NCBI GenBank assembly: GCA_035222895.1
Contig: JAVYIG010001812.1
Location: 62,001-126,000 of the forward strand
DNA length: 64,000 bases
Source of the DNA: Strongylocentrotus droebachiensis
Lineage: Eukaryota > Echinodermata > Echinoidea > Camarodonta > Strongylocentrotidae
Reading direction: 5' to 3'
Below the pieces are notes generated by a model. It was not told the origin of the DNA. It saw only the letters and a program-made list of their open reading frames with translations, and did not search any database. Of this stretch, positions 35,834 through 47,107 are shown one piece after another. Each line of letters begins with the position of its first letter. Position 1 is the first letter of the stretch. A program made the translations under genes and the position numbers.

Positions 35834-36600
35834 ATAGGCGAATATCAACATTAAGAGATCGATGCTTCCATATATAGGATCAATTGGCAATGCTCTGGCT
35901 TTTATTTCATCAAAGATTTAGGGTTAGGATTTTGACCAGATTTAAGGAAGATTTAGGGTTAGGATTAAGTTGAAGTTAGGAATTCAGTTAATCTCAAGCC
36001 GTATTGACGATGGAGTAATTGTCACCAGAGCAAGTGTCAAACAACCTCCGTGTAGTTTACCTGATAACTCTAATATTTATTTGAAGAGACAATCAAGTTG
36101 ATGAATGTTTCAATATACATGTACGGGTCGAGTCTGTTCTCCAGCTGTGATCCTCAAATTGGCTACATGTCATACAGGTAGATTGAACATCTATAATGTA
36201 CGTCTGAGCTACAATTTGCAATGGGGCATCGTCATCCCGGCCGCTTCGATCTTGAAGTGCTTTGGCCCAGCGTGCCAACGTATTCACTGCACCGAAATTA
36301 ACCCAGCACTGCTGTGATACAGGGCTGTAATTGATCTGCGCTGCGCTAATATATATGCAAATTCATCCACCAACAGCACTTGGAAAAAACCGACATCTAT
36401 CGTACCTGTTTCTAGTCTCTATTTGACCTTTTGGGATGTTTCTTTTGGTTTATTTGGTTTGCGCTTTTAACAAAAGGCTGGTTATGTTAGTCACTCCTAG
36501 CTTTATTGCGTTTTCCATCAACTTCAGAGTTGTATTTGTACTGCCTTTGACAAAAATGCCATGGAGATAAAGAGTGATGATTTTGTTTCTTTTTATGGGA

Positions 36601-36930
36601 GGGGGGGGGGGGGGTGTGTTTCTTTTAAATTTGTTCTCTTTTTGTTTGTTTCATTTGATCATAATGATCAAAAGCCCACCTTCTGATACAGAAATGCCAC
36701 ATACAATGTAGCTAAAATGGCATTTTTATCATTTTCCATTGCTGTCATCAATATATAGTCCGTCATTGAGCTCTATTTTCTCTCTCTCTCTCTCTCTCTC
36801 TAGATATATATATATATATATCTCCCTCCCTCCCTCCCTCCGTCCCTCCCTCCCTCCGTCCCTCCTTCCCTCCCTCCCTCCCTCCCTCCCTCCCTCCCTC
36901 CCCCTCCCTTTCTCGCTCCCTCTTCCTGTT
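36601..36930 (+). repeat. Poly-G run and compound (CT)n-(TA)n-(CTCC)n microsatellite
   Basis: G14 lies at 36601-36614. Then (TC)n, (TA)n and a long (CCCT)n-type tract with occasional CGTC interruptions run over 36779-36915. Confidence 0.85.
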
Positions 36931-37365
36931 TTGTTATTTCATTATTTTACAGCTCTCTAAACTTAGCACTGTCCATATTATGATGTAGATGGTTGTCTCT
37001 GTTATGATGGGACTGAATGATTATTAGCTCTATAGATCGAATGTGGTTTCAGCCATCGTTCGTGTCTCTGTTTTTTTGTCGTTGATGGATCTCTCCCCCA
37101 AGTGAAATCGAATGTGCGTGACTGACATACTCAAGCCATGTTACCAAATTAAAATCGAAAGTAACAGCGTAGATGTACTGATTTTGAATTCATGTATGCA
37201 TGCGCAAAGCCAGTTTGAAAACAAGTACTGGTATTCTTCAAATTCTAGTTTGACGAAAAATGCAAAACCATTAAAATAATACCACAAGATTTACAGTGAA
37301 TGTAAGAAACTAGATTAGCAAATCAGATAGAAAGTTAAGCCAGGATAATTTGTCCAAAGGACTTG

Positions 37366-37450
37366 ATAATAATAATCGCCATCATCATCATCACATCATC
37401 GTCGTTGTCGTTGTTGTGGTCGTTATCAATAATGATAATAATAATAATTC
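37366..37450 (+). repeat. Trinucleotide microsatellite cluster
   Basis: Runs of AAT, CAT, GTC/GTT and AATAAT follow one another in 85 bases. Confidence 0.75.
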
Positions 37451-38122
37451 ATTGATTTGTTGCTTACTAATAGCTGGAATACAAGAAGATTTTCCCGATC
37501 TCAATGCCTATGTGTAATGAAATCATCTCTCACTCAGTATATCATTCTATACTCTACAATTTCCAATATTGCTGCAAGATTGCGATCTCCTTCCTTCTCT
37601 TACAAGTAATGTGTTCCATTGCCTTCGATTCAGCTGAGATGCTTATCAAACTCTCAGTGCAATAATTCATGAATACAATGACAGTCATTGCACGCGAATT
37701 TGCCCATAAATCATGTGTGCAAATTTGTTTGTGGTGTGAACATTTTCTGTATTCATTAAGATTTGTATTCAATCAATCTTTGACAGTTTTTATTCATGAT
37801 TCTAATCTAAGCATCTGCTCATTGTAACCTTCTCTTATCACAATTTGATATTTATTGTTCCACAAATTTTCTTGATTTTGGATACAGTATACAGTACCAG
37901 GATTTAAGGCCAAATTTGTTCTTGTTTCTGTATATGGCTGATTTCTTGATCAATCATTTTCTCAATACATTTCTTTATTTCTTTACCAAAATGGAATTTG
38001 AAAATTAACAAGTTAATGCACCCTGACAGAATAACATTTAGTACTATAGTACATGTAAAGTTACAGATAAATTTCAGACAAACCATGGTCAAGCCTCAAG
38101 ACCAGCCAGGCTTGTATTGGTC

Positions 38123-38713
38123 TATGTCCAAGATGTACTGCAGCCTGTTATGGAAGACTACATTTGCTCTTGCTGATATCCCTTGCATCTGATTAACCTG
38201 TATGAGTTCAGGTGTCCAGGTGTGTGGTGCGTACCTACCACAGATCAATATTGTTGGTCTGGTTCACATAGCCCTTCTTCATTCTCTCGGGACCCCAAAA
38301 CTCGGAAGTGTATACTTCGAAACCAGTGCACCTAAACCTTTTAAAGCCCACTGCACTACTTGTAGCTACTTGCGCCCTCGATATAGTAAACAATGCCTAA
38401 TCGGTGACCATTGGTCCCCTGTGATCCTCTTTTTCTTTTGTTAATTGAGAGCTGATTTGATGAGATAACCACCTGTCAGTGACCAAGCAGGGAGGTCTAA
38501 TCCCTCCTGGCCAATCCAGACTCCAATTGTTGGGGTTATGTCTTGTAGATGTAGATCAATCAGACTTCATCTCATGTGTTGGTGGTTGTATGTCCCAAGT
38601 TCTACTGCAGCCTGTCTTGGAAGACTACATTTGCTCTTGTTGATATACCTTGCATCTAATTAACCTGCATAAGTTCAGGTGTCCAGGTGTGTGGTGCGTA
38701 CCTACCACATATC
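38123..38713 (+). repeat. Duplicated ~125-bp segment either side of a TTAA MITE
   Basis: TATGTCCAAGATGTACTGCAG (38123-38247) recurs at 38589-38713. Both copies contain GGAAGACTACATTTGCTCTTG, TTAACCTG, AGTTCAGGTGTCCAGGTGTG and GTGCGTACCTACCACA. The copies are about 466 bases apart. Between them lie unique sequence and a truncated TTAA MITE. Confidence 0.8.
38345..38514 (+). mobile_element. TTAA MITE, copy 4, 3' truncated
   Basis: TTAA at 38341-38344 is followed by AGCCCACTGCACTACTTGTAG and the family interior as far as TCCCTCCTGGCCAA. The right inverted end is missing. Confidence 0.8.
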
Positions 38714-39584
38714 AGATTACCTCATAAGTAGCTAAGGCATCTAGGTCAAATCATTTGCTGCATCCAGCGCGTTTAATTCCTCTTCTTTAGATGACACTTG
38801 ATGTTCATATAGTTCCTTAGTCTTTGGTAAGGTGCATCAAATGACCGAACACAATTTTGTTCTGCACCATGTCCTCTTCAGTCACAGTGTCAAGAGTTCA
38901 AACGTTGGAAATCATCCTGCCCCCATCACCCCGCCCCCATCACCCCTCCCGAACTCTGCTCCCTCCCCTAGCTTCCCAACAATCCTCTATCCTGATCAAC
39001 CTCCAGCATGTCAGGTGTTACATGTAGGTTATGACTCTTTTTGGAGATGCAAAGGCATCAACTGTAGATGATAGAGTATATGATATCCTTTTGGCTCATA
39101 ACAGACGACAAGCTCCGAAACTTGAGCTACATTGTAATTCCTCAAGTGAGTGGGATGTGCTTGACATGGGCTAGAGCAAACTGGGAACTACAAACTCACA
39201 TGCATCTTTCTCTTGAAGCGCTTCTCTGGCTGATATCCCAAGCTTCAGTTTGCTCGGTCTAATGGAGACCCCCCTCTAGCGATGTTCAACTGACGATTGG
39301 CGAATGGGTATTGCTTATGCACACACATAAAGACATTACGATTCTTGTGGCACAGCACTCTATGATCCAATTTGGAGACCCCATTTCAAGGCCGAGACCG
39401 ATTCCTTTTGATTGACTCTCATCCCGTCAGTCGACCATGGAGAGATATTGGATGTTGGGTAGATGTACATGAATGCTAGTACTATTTGAAGGTTGGCTTT
39501 TTTTATCATACTGCATTGAAATTTAAGTGGGACACACTTGGTTGCATTTTTAGATACATAAAGTTTGACAAATCCTTTGTCACG

Positions 39585-39660
39585 ATAATAATAATAATAA
39601 TAATAGTGAACATTTATAATGCGCCATGTCTGTCAAAAATTACACTCCTAGCGCAGTTGT
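39585..39660 (-). mobile_element. Possible SINE tail fragment
   Basis: An (ATA)n run followed by ATTTATAATGCGCCATGTC and CTAGCGCAG resembles a degraded reversed SINE 3' end. Confidence 0.35.
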
Positions 39661-41770
39661 GTGGAAATTGTATAATTGTACAATAGTCGTGGAAAGTATA
39701 TTTGTTAGCACTGGAAAGTATGCATTAGTTGACTTAAAATGGCATACAGTCGTCTTCATTTGAAGATATTCAATCATAATATTCCTGTAATTATTTTGCT
39801 GAAGTGTTCTAGATGAAATTGCAACAACTTTTCTATAATGTCAAAAGAATTACATGTAGAATGCTTAATTTGGGGATTAATTTTTTTTCTCAAGTACCTA
39901 ATTTGATTCCATGTAATAGTGACTTTCAAATCATGCAGAACACATTATTATATAAAGCTGCTTTGTCCTTCTCCATCATTAGAGAAGAAATCTGTTGTAT
40001 GTTTGTTTCTTTCTTTTTGTGGGTCTTTGGCCCTTCTTTAATTGTTCCACATGTCTCTCCAATGACAATTTGGGTAATATGTTTGACAGATACTGGTGCC
40101 CTGCCCCCACAAAATGATATCTTGATTTGCCACTTTGACATCATTCATCTCTTGGAAATGATTGACAGTCCATTGTTGAATACCATATCCTTCCGGTACA
40201 TAAACATCCTCTCTACATTAGTCACTTCTATTCTTGCGTCATTTTAGTTCCATCACCTCTTCTTAGATGGAAAGCTTTGTATCATTTTTCACCTGTCATC
40301 TTATGTTACTGCATGCATGGGAAGATGAAAAAACTCAAAATTTTGCTCTTAATCTAATTGTTCATACTGCCAAAACAGATCGATCTGTATGGAATATTTG
40401 TGATACCGATACACCTCCATTTGGGGTAAATTGATTATTTTTTTGCAGAGTTGGTAAAAGCTTTGCTGAAGGAAGTTTTGTGTTTGATTTCTTTACGGAT
40501 TGTGGGGAAGAAAAAAAACCTTGATCTGTTTTACTGATTCGATTAGGTATGAAATGAGATCTGTGCATTGAAGATGGATGAATTATGTAAGGCTATAATA
40601 GTGTATGCATTACAGAATAAATTAGATAAAACAAGATGAAGAAAGAATTACTGTATGTATTACTGATTTATATTGGATGTTTTCAGCAGTGCATGGAGCT
40701 GTAACAGAAATCAGAACTAGTTGTAATTATATAGACTCCTCGTAATTTTAAAGTAATATTGAATTGGCAACAAAAGGAAAAAGAAGAAGAGAGTGAAGAG
40801 ATGTACATTTGTATATAATAAGAAAAATATTTGTTCAAAAAATGGGGGAAAATGCAAATATTAAATTAATGGGAAGTCTTCATAATAGAATGAAAAGGAG
40901 AGACAGGCAGACAAACATACATAAATACATACATGCATATGAGACAAAATATGGGTAACAAAACATAAACAATAATGTTATGTACAGGCCTTCAATACAA
41001 CATACATCTCATGCAGGTCATACAATTCTGCAGAAATATATAAGCCAAAGAACTGGATCTCACTTGGGAGACAATGCTTTGATTTGAGGGGTTTGGTGAA
41101 ACCAAGGAAATACTCTCCCTGATGGGACTTAATAGGATTAGAAGCATTTTACCAGTTTTACTGAGCTTGAAATCTGCTTGAGTACAGGATTAAGATTACA
41201 ATCTGATATCTGTCTGAGATTTGATAGGGAGGGGACTCTGGGGGAATCCCCATAGACGAGAAGGGTTTCATCTGACATCAATAGTAAACACCCTTGTTCT
41301 CCCCAATAGAACCAGAGCTTTTTTTTCTTCTTCCCGTGATCATGAAGTATCGTATTCATATAGGTTGATATGTTTTTTTGTTTTTGTTATGGAAATATAA
41401 TTTATTGTCCATTCCTCATGAAGTTTGGAGATGCATTGTGTCAAAGAAGTTAAAGATAGGTAAATCATGATTTGTTTACTTTGTGAAATAAAGTGACTTA
41501 ACCATATTTGGTATTTCATCATTTTGTAGTGTTGAGGGGGCGGGGTGCTTGCTTCAGATTATAAATTGGGAATAGAGGTTCTTAGATATGAATAAAATAT
41601 GAATAAATATTAATTGCTATTAATGTAAATGTACAAGTGGTGAGAAAGTAAGGCTATTTGCTGACTCAGTGTTCTGCAGGCTCATTCCACCTAGGTGCTC
41701 CTAGAGCATAGATCCTGTTGTGACTAGACCGATAATCATGAGTGGAACATTCACACCCTCGCGCTGGCCT
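39661..41770. other. Non-coding stretch
   Basis: AT-rich DNA. A 144-codon + frame (39813-40247) exists but is low in CpG, has no recognisable domain and lacks coding-like composition, so it is not called as a gene. Confidence 0.4.
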
Positions 41771-42040
41771 TCATCCACAAAACCTGAAGATTCACCAAGA
41801 AATCTCTCAAAGCTGTCATAACTGCTTAACTTATTGGCAGAGATATGCAGTGTAGATCTCAAATTTGTCTGAAGGAACTTAACTGTTCTTTTGGTGCAAG
41901 AATTGCAAGAAAGGGAAGTGTAGACCTTCCTAATGGGCCTATTCCATCTCCTTCAGCAGCGAGAAATTCAGCAAGAATTCTCTTCAAATTGTCATACACG
42001 CTAAGCTTCTTGGCCGATTTACATCAGCAATTTTCCAGAA
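41771..42040. repeat. ~176-bp diverged tandem repeat with a preserved minus-strand frame
   Basis: Segments starting at 41771 and 41947 share the pattern CATC, GA(T/A)TCA(C/G)CAAGAA, TCTCT, GTCATA, CT, AA-CTT and TTGGC-GA. On the minus strand both translate to a similar peptide (SANKLSSYDSFERFL and SAKKLSVYDNLKRIL). I do not recognise the motif. It may be the relic of a repeated coding unit or of a transposon. Confidence 0.4.
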
Positions 42041-42999
42041 AATGGGATATCTAATCATTCTGCAGACAAGGATTGATTTAAAGTCATCACTTAACACAGA
42101 CTGAAATGTACACGCTGATGAATTATAGCAGATTTAGAGAGAGGGATAGAGGCAGAAGCAGATAGAGAGAGAGAGAGAGAGAGAGAACAAAAAATGAAGA
42201 GGTACAAGTTGTTAAATTTGTATGATGTATGATGAAATTTCTAAAAGGAAATGGAAGTATGGTGTGACCAGAATCAAACCATACTTGACAGCTTAGAAAA
42301 TAGATCATGTTAATTTTTATTTAAATTCAACAAGTACTTGTAAACTTGGCTAAAATAGCTCATAAATCTTCTCTAAGGGGATTTATATGAAGTTAACTTT
42401 GAGATTGTCTGACGAAAACCCGGATTTCCCTAATGTGTCAAATTAGTTTTTGTTTTGAACATCTGCTCTGGCTATAACTTCCTGAAATACGAACTTTGAT
42501 CATCAAAACTCTTCCTGCTTTATCTTGTCTTTGCCAGGGACAACAAATGTCAGTTTCAATTTGTATTGAGAGTGATATAGTCTAGCTTTCTATATACCAT
42601 CTGTAGTGGTCATTTCCCATTGGTAATTGTGATAACGTCATCTTTTGAAAATATATGAAGTGGAGGTAGTCGGGGAATGTTACAGAAGAGATCGAACCTC
42701 CAACAGGAGAGGGAGTCGGGAACATTTCAAGAAGGTCTACACTTTATTATTTGTAAATTTCGACCATTTTAAGCAGAGATCAACCTAAACTACTAATCAA
42801 ATGAATTTTGTTAAGCTAGTGGAGGTTTTAAAAGAACAAATTATCTAAGGGATTCAAATGCTCTGCTTGCTGATCCATTATTAGGGTGACCTATTTTTTC
42901 ATAATCATTTTAATAACTTAAAATTCACTTGTTTTCACTAAAATTCAAATTGTAAACTGGTTCTAGGACAACCTGCATGCATTTGACCCTCTACACATC

Positions 43000-43210
43000 A
43001 GATTTATATCGAGTTTGGAGGTTCCGCCGCGATACGCATGAAACTCGAAATCATGTCGGTGGAAAACCCTAAACAAGTCCACCATGAATGAAGTATAATG
43101 GCCCCAGCGGTGTGGAACATTGGTGGTGAAATTATCATTATGTTGCCAGTCGCAAATGAGTGATTTGATCACCAAGAGCGGTCATGGAGAAGTCAGCATT
43201 GTTCTCTCTG
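43000..43210. promoter_or_regulatory. GC-richer unique island, function unknown
   Basis: Non-repetitive sequence with GGTTCCGCCGCGATACGCATG and AATCATGTCGGTGG inside AT-rich DNA. No splice-bounded frame stands out. A regulatory role is a guess. Confidence 0.18.
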
Positions 43211-43605
43211 CACCGTTGCAAGTTGTGGGAATCAGAGGGTTATACTAAAAGTTTTTTTTTCCTGTTGTCAAAAGTTTGCTGCCTCTCAAGCGTAATATTT
43301 CTTTTCAGAAGTGAAGTGACAATTAAGCAGGTGTTCTGTCAAGTCAGGACAATGGGATAAAGCAAGAATTATGTTTAAATATTGTAGTGGGCATATATAT
43401 AGATATATTTATTACTTTTTTTGTTTTTAAGAGCTCATTGGAGCATACTGATGTTCAAAAAGAATTGTTAAAATGTGAACATAAGTGACTTTCAATTTTG
43501 ATGTGATGACAATTGTCTACGGCTCTGATTGACACATCAGTAATATCATGGGGAAATGGCAATAAGAGATTTTTCAGTAGAAAATGTAGTAAGCTGTCCA
43601 TCGAT

Positions 43606-43680
43606 TCTCTCTCTCTCTCCCTCTCTATCTGCGTATGTCTGTCTCTGTCTCTCTCTCTGCTGCCTCTCTCTCTCTCTCTA
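43606..43680 (+). repeat. (CT)n microsatellite
   Basis: Interrupted CT and CTGT repeats. Confidence 0.85.
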
Positions 43681-43757
43681 TTAAAATATAAGGAAGATGA
43701 AGCAGCAATTGCTGTAACATCACAGATATCTCCAATTCCATTTAACCGCCAGTCAAA

Positions 43758-44283
43758 ACCGGACGGTTTTCGGTTAAACGATTTAAAAAAATATATATAT
43801 ATATATTAAAAAAAAAAAAAAAAAATTATTTTGATTTGTGCTTGTGAACTTGTCACAAATAATAGTAACAATGTCGATTTTAGAAGAATGTGTAAGATCA
43901 TTAATGTAAATTAAAAACAGTAGAGGACCTAGGATAGAACCTTGTGGTACGCCGCCCTGTGTAAAAGTTGGATGAATTATTATTATAAACTACATATTGA
44001 GATATATTACAAAGATTACTGTCAAACCAAGATGACAGACATATTGGAGTGTTAATTGTTCTAGTTTCGGAGTGGTGAGTCAACACACAGATTACTGAGC
44101 TGGGAGACATTGTCAGGCATAGTGCCAGGTGGAGGGGCATAAATCGAAACTTTTAAAAAAAAAAAAAAAAAAAAATTATAAAAAAAAAAAATTATAAAAA
44201 AATAAAAATAAAAAAAAACAGGAAAAACGAAACCCTCCAATTGAAAACGGAATCCGCCATGGGCAGTCGGATACCGGACGGTT
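43758..44283. repeat. 11-bp direct repeats bracketing the LINE fragment and A-rich DNA
   Basis: ACCGGACGGTT occurs at 43758-43768 and at 44273-44283, each soon followed by TTAAACG or AAACG. Between them lie (TA)n, the LINE piece and long A/T-rich runs. They may be a target duplication or parts of an unknown repeat. Confidence 0.4.
43838..44140 (-). mobile_element. LINE reverse-transcriptase fragment
   Basis: The minus strand encodes the reverse-transcriptase palm motif GVPQGSILGPLLF followed by LIYINDLTHSSKID. Just upstream, in a neighbouring frame, is SSWFDSNLCNISQYVVYNN. Both match the block before the catalytic FADD motif in CR1/L2/Jockey-like non-LTR elements. One frameshift separates the two parts. 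FADD and all that follows are replaced by A-rich and (TA)n sequence. It is a dead, short remnant. Confidence 0.85.
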
Positions 44284-44870
44284 AAACGTTTGACTACAGC
44301 TCTTATATCCTATCCTTACTACACTGCAGAAGAATGAAAATTCAAAACAAAGGAACCTTGATTACAATATCATTTTCATGTTATCATCTAAAAAGTATTT
44401 TGAACAATCTTTACATTTATTGAGGATGGAAAAAGTATATGTTATCAAATGAAAAGGAAGTCAACTGCAAGGATTTTCGTTTTTAGAAGCTCCCCCTATT
44501 TGAGGTTTTGAATACTAGCTGTCATATCCATATCGCAGCGTGTAAATCAAATCAAGAGGTATGTGAGTTTGCTTATCAAGTCAGACATTCATGTACGAAG
44601 AGATCAAAGGTGCTTAACCACATTTTCTTTCCCGCCCGATTAGCGAAGCGACGAGCCGGTCATTTTCACACCACATTCTATTTGGTGATGGACCAGGCAT
44701 GAGGCGATGGGAAGATTGAAAACACTGATTTTGCCGTTTAATTGGTTTGCCGAGAACTGCATTTCCGCCTGCAAATGTGATGTGTGCCCCGGTGGAGGCG
44801 TTTCGTGTGATATTGCATTTCATGATCAAGAAATATGCGTTGCGTCGTCTCTCAGGGGAGCTTGTGATGG

Positions 44871-45050
44871 GGGATGTTGATTTCAATATTCAACCATGGA
44901 TGATGTGGATTTCAACATTCAACCATGGTTGATGTTGATTTCAATATTCAACCATGGTTGATGTTGATTTCAACATTCAACCATGGTTGATGTTGATTTC
45001 AATATTCAACCATGGCTGATGTTGATTTCAATATTTTCAACCATTGCTTG
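44871..45050 (+). repeat. 29-bp satellite with internal palindrome, 5 units plus a partial
   Basis: CAACCATGGTTG starts units at 44891, 44920, 44949, 44978 and 45007, exactly 29 bases apart, each followed by ATGTTGATTTCAATATT. CAACCATGGTTG is a perfect 12-base palindrome in the inner units. Confidence 0.9.
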
Positions 45051-47020
45051 TTTTTCTCTGCTACTTCTCTATAAGCCCCATGTTGTCTCGTTAACATTTT
45101 GAGGAGACAGGCAAGATTTAGGAAGGATATATCAAAGGGTGAAAACAGAAGAAAAAGTTAGTACAGATGTATTCAATTTCTAATCGTTGAGACTTGAGAG
45201 AAGGTGGCAGCTGGGGGGGGGGGGGGGGAATAGAAAAGTCAAAACACTCACAAAATATAATTGATGTTATTTGCAAACTAAGGAGAGAGATAATACACAC
45301 TGTAGGTTTCTAATGTTCTTGGGTAAGCTATATTAAAAGGAAGAGAGATAGAGATGATAGAGAAATACATGTATGAGTTGCTTGCTACAAATGCAAACTT
45401 GGAAAGAAGGAACAACAATATAGAAATACATGATTAACAGTAAAAAAAGAGATGAATATTATCCCGACAGGCATTCTTATGATTGATTTATATGCAATGT
45501 AGATCTTGTAGGTAAAAGAAAGACAAAGGTAAAGTAGGAATTGACAAAGGTTGCAAAATAAATAAGTGTGTCTATTTAAACATCTTTGAAAGTCTCAACA
45601 AATTTTCAAAAGAGCTTGACATTTAGATGAGGAAAGATAATCATCATGGAACAAAGCTTTTAGATGCAACAACATTAAGATTACCATCAATCGTATCACC
45701 AATATACTGCAAATACATAGCCAGGAATCTAGTATTTGAACAAACATGCTGTTAAGCCTTTTTACGCTGGAGAAAATCATTCGTTGTCATGGAAACCACA
45801 CGATAATGATGCCATTTGCCCGAGGCAAAAAGATGATCTAGATACATCCTGGTGATGGGTTTGGGATCGGTTTGTTTCATCTTACATTACACAAAGTACA
45901 TGTACTTTACTTTGTAGGTTATCAATATTGTCTGCTTGGGAAGGTTTAGTATATTATATGAAATCAGTCATGCTCTAATATCTTTAATTTTCAGTCCTAA
46001 TTGCAGTCCACTACATTTGTTTATTGAAGGGGAATCCCAATTTTGGTAGCAAACTTCTCTAGAGAAAAGGAGAAAAATAGGAGAAGTAGTCTGGTAATAG
46101 TTTGAAACTGCCAATTTGAGATCCGCATAGACTTAGTGATCTTATATTTCAAACATTCATAACTTTCTTATCATTAGTCCGATTTATTTCAAACTTTCTC
46201 CATTCTGTTTATCTGATTTTCTGCTTTCATACAATAGGAACTTATTACAAAGGGCTGGATTTCCCTTTAAAAATGAACATTAGAAAAAGCTTTCTTTGTA
46301 TGACTGAGATAGGTGGTGATCCCAATTTGACAATTATTGTGATGATGACGGCTAGCGCTTTTTTTGGTTGCTCTCGTAATGTGTTTGCAATCCCCAAACG
46401 ACACTTCTGGATGCGTACAGTCCTCTATCTCTGTATAGCAGCGCTTAACGTGTGTAACCTTTTACCTTTGAAATTCAGACATATTTGTCGTTAGATGCAT
46501 CAAACATGATTTCTGTCGGGAGAAAGGGATGCATATTATATATATGATCCTTTCTTGTTGCTTGGATTATTAATCCTTCAAGTTTTGACATTTTAGGATA
46601 GTAAAGTGTATTCTTTCTGATGCAAAATGCAGCTGTACTGTGGCTACCATGTTAGCTTCCCAAGTATTTTGTCAAACGTGAGGTGTACTCAACTGATGCC
46701 CTTATAGGAGAAAGTAGTAAAAAGATTAAGATGAAATTGATGCATCAAACAATGACATTGAACATTTCCCACTACGCTCCGAGGCGCGACACACTTATTG
46801 ATTTTTTTCATACATCCAGAACCTTGGTGTTCATGATCCGTATTTAATAATGCTCTGTATATAGCCCAGCCAGCTTTTACATGTACTCGACTAATGTTTG
46901 CCCATTAATTTTTAAGCCTTCTACTCCGGAACATGTATACACATTCGTTCAGTAGAACACTAAATCAATGTTGTGTCCTTGTTTTTAATGTGGCTCATCA
47001 ACGAAGTATCATGCCACATC
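45051..47020. other. Non-coding stretch
   Basis: G16 lies at 45213-45228. The rest is AT-rich with no recognisable gene. Confidence 0.45.
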
Positions 47021-47023
47021 GCC

Positions 47024-47107
47024 TCTGTTTGAATATCGTCAGAGTCAGAAGAGCGTTAATTCTGTACTAATTACATGAGTTAACGACCTTCTGGTTCCAA
47101 ACAGACA
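47024..47107. repeat. Hairpin-family element
   Basis: The left arm CTCTGTTTGAATATCG / TCAGAAGAGCGTTAA faces a right arm whose reverse complement reads GTCTGTTTGGAACCAGAAGG / TCGTTAACTC. Confidence 0.75.

Noticed and set aside
39813-40247. A 144-codon open frame as a gene
   Set aside because: AT-rich composition, no recognisable domain, no initiation or splice context, and a chance-level length for such DNA.
44508-44886. Open frames on both strands before the 29-bp satellite
   Set aside because: No domain similarity, and the frames run into satellite DNA.
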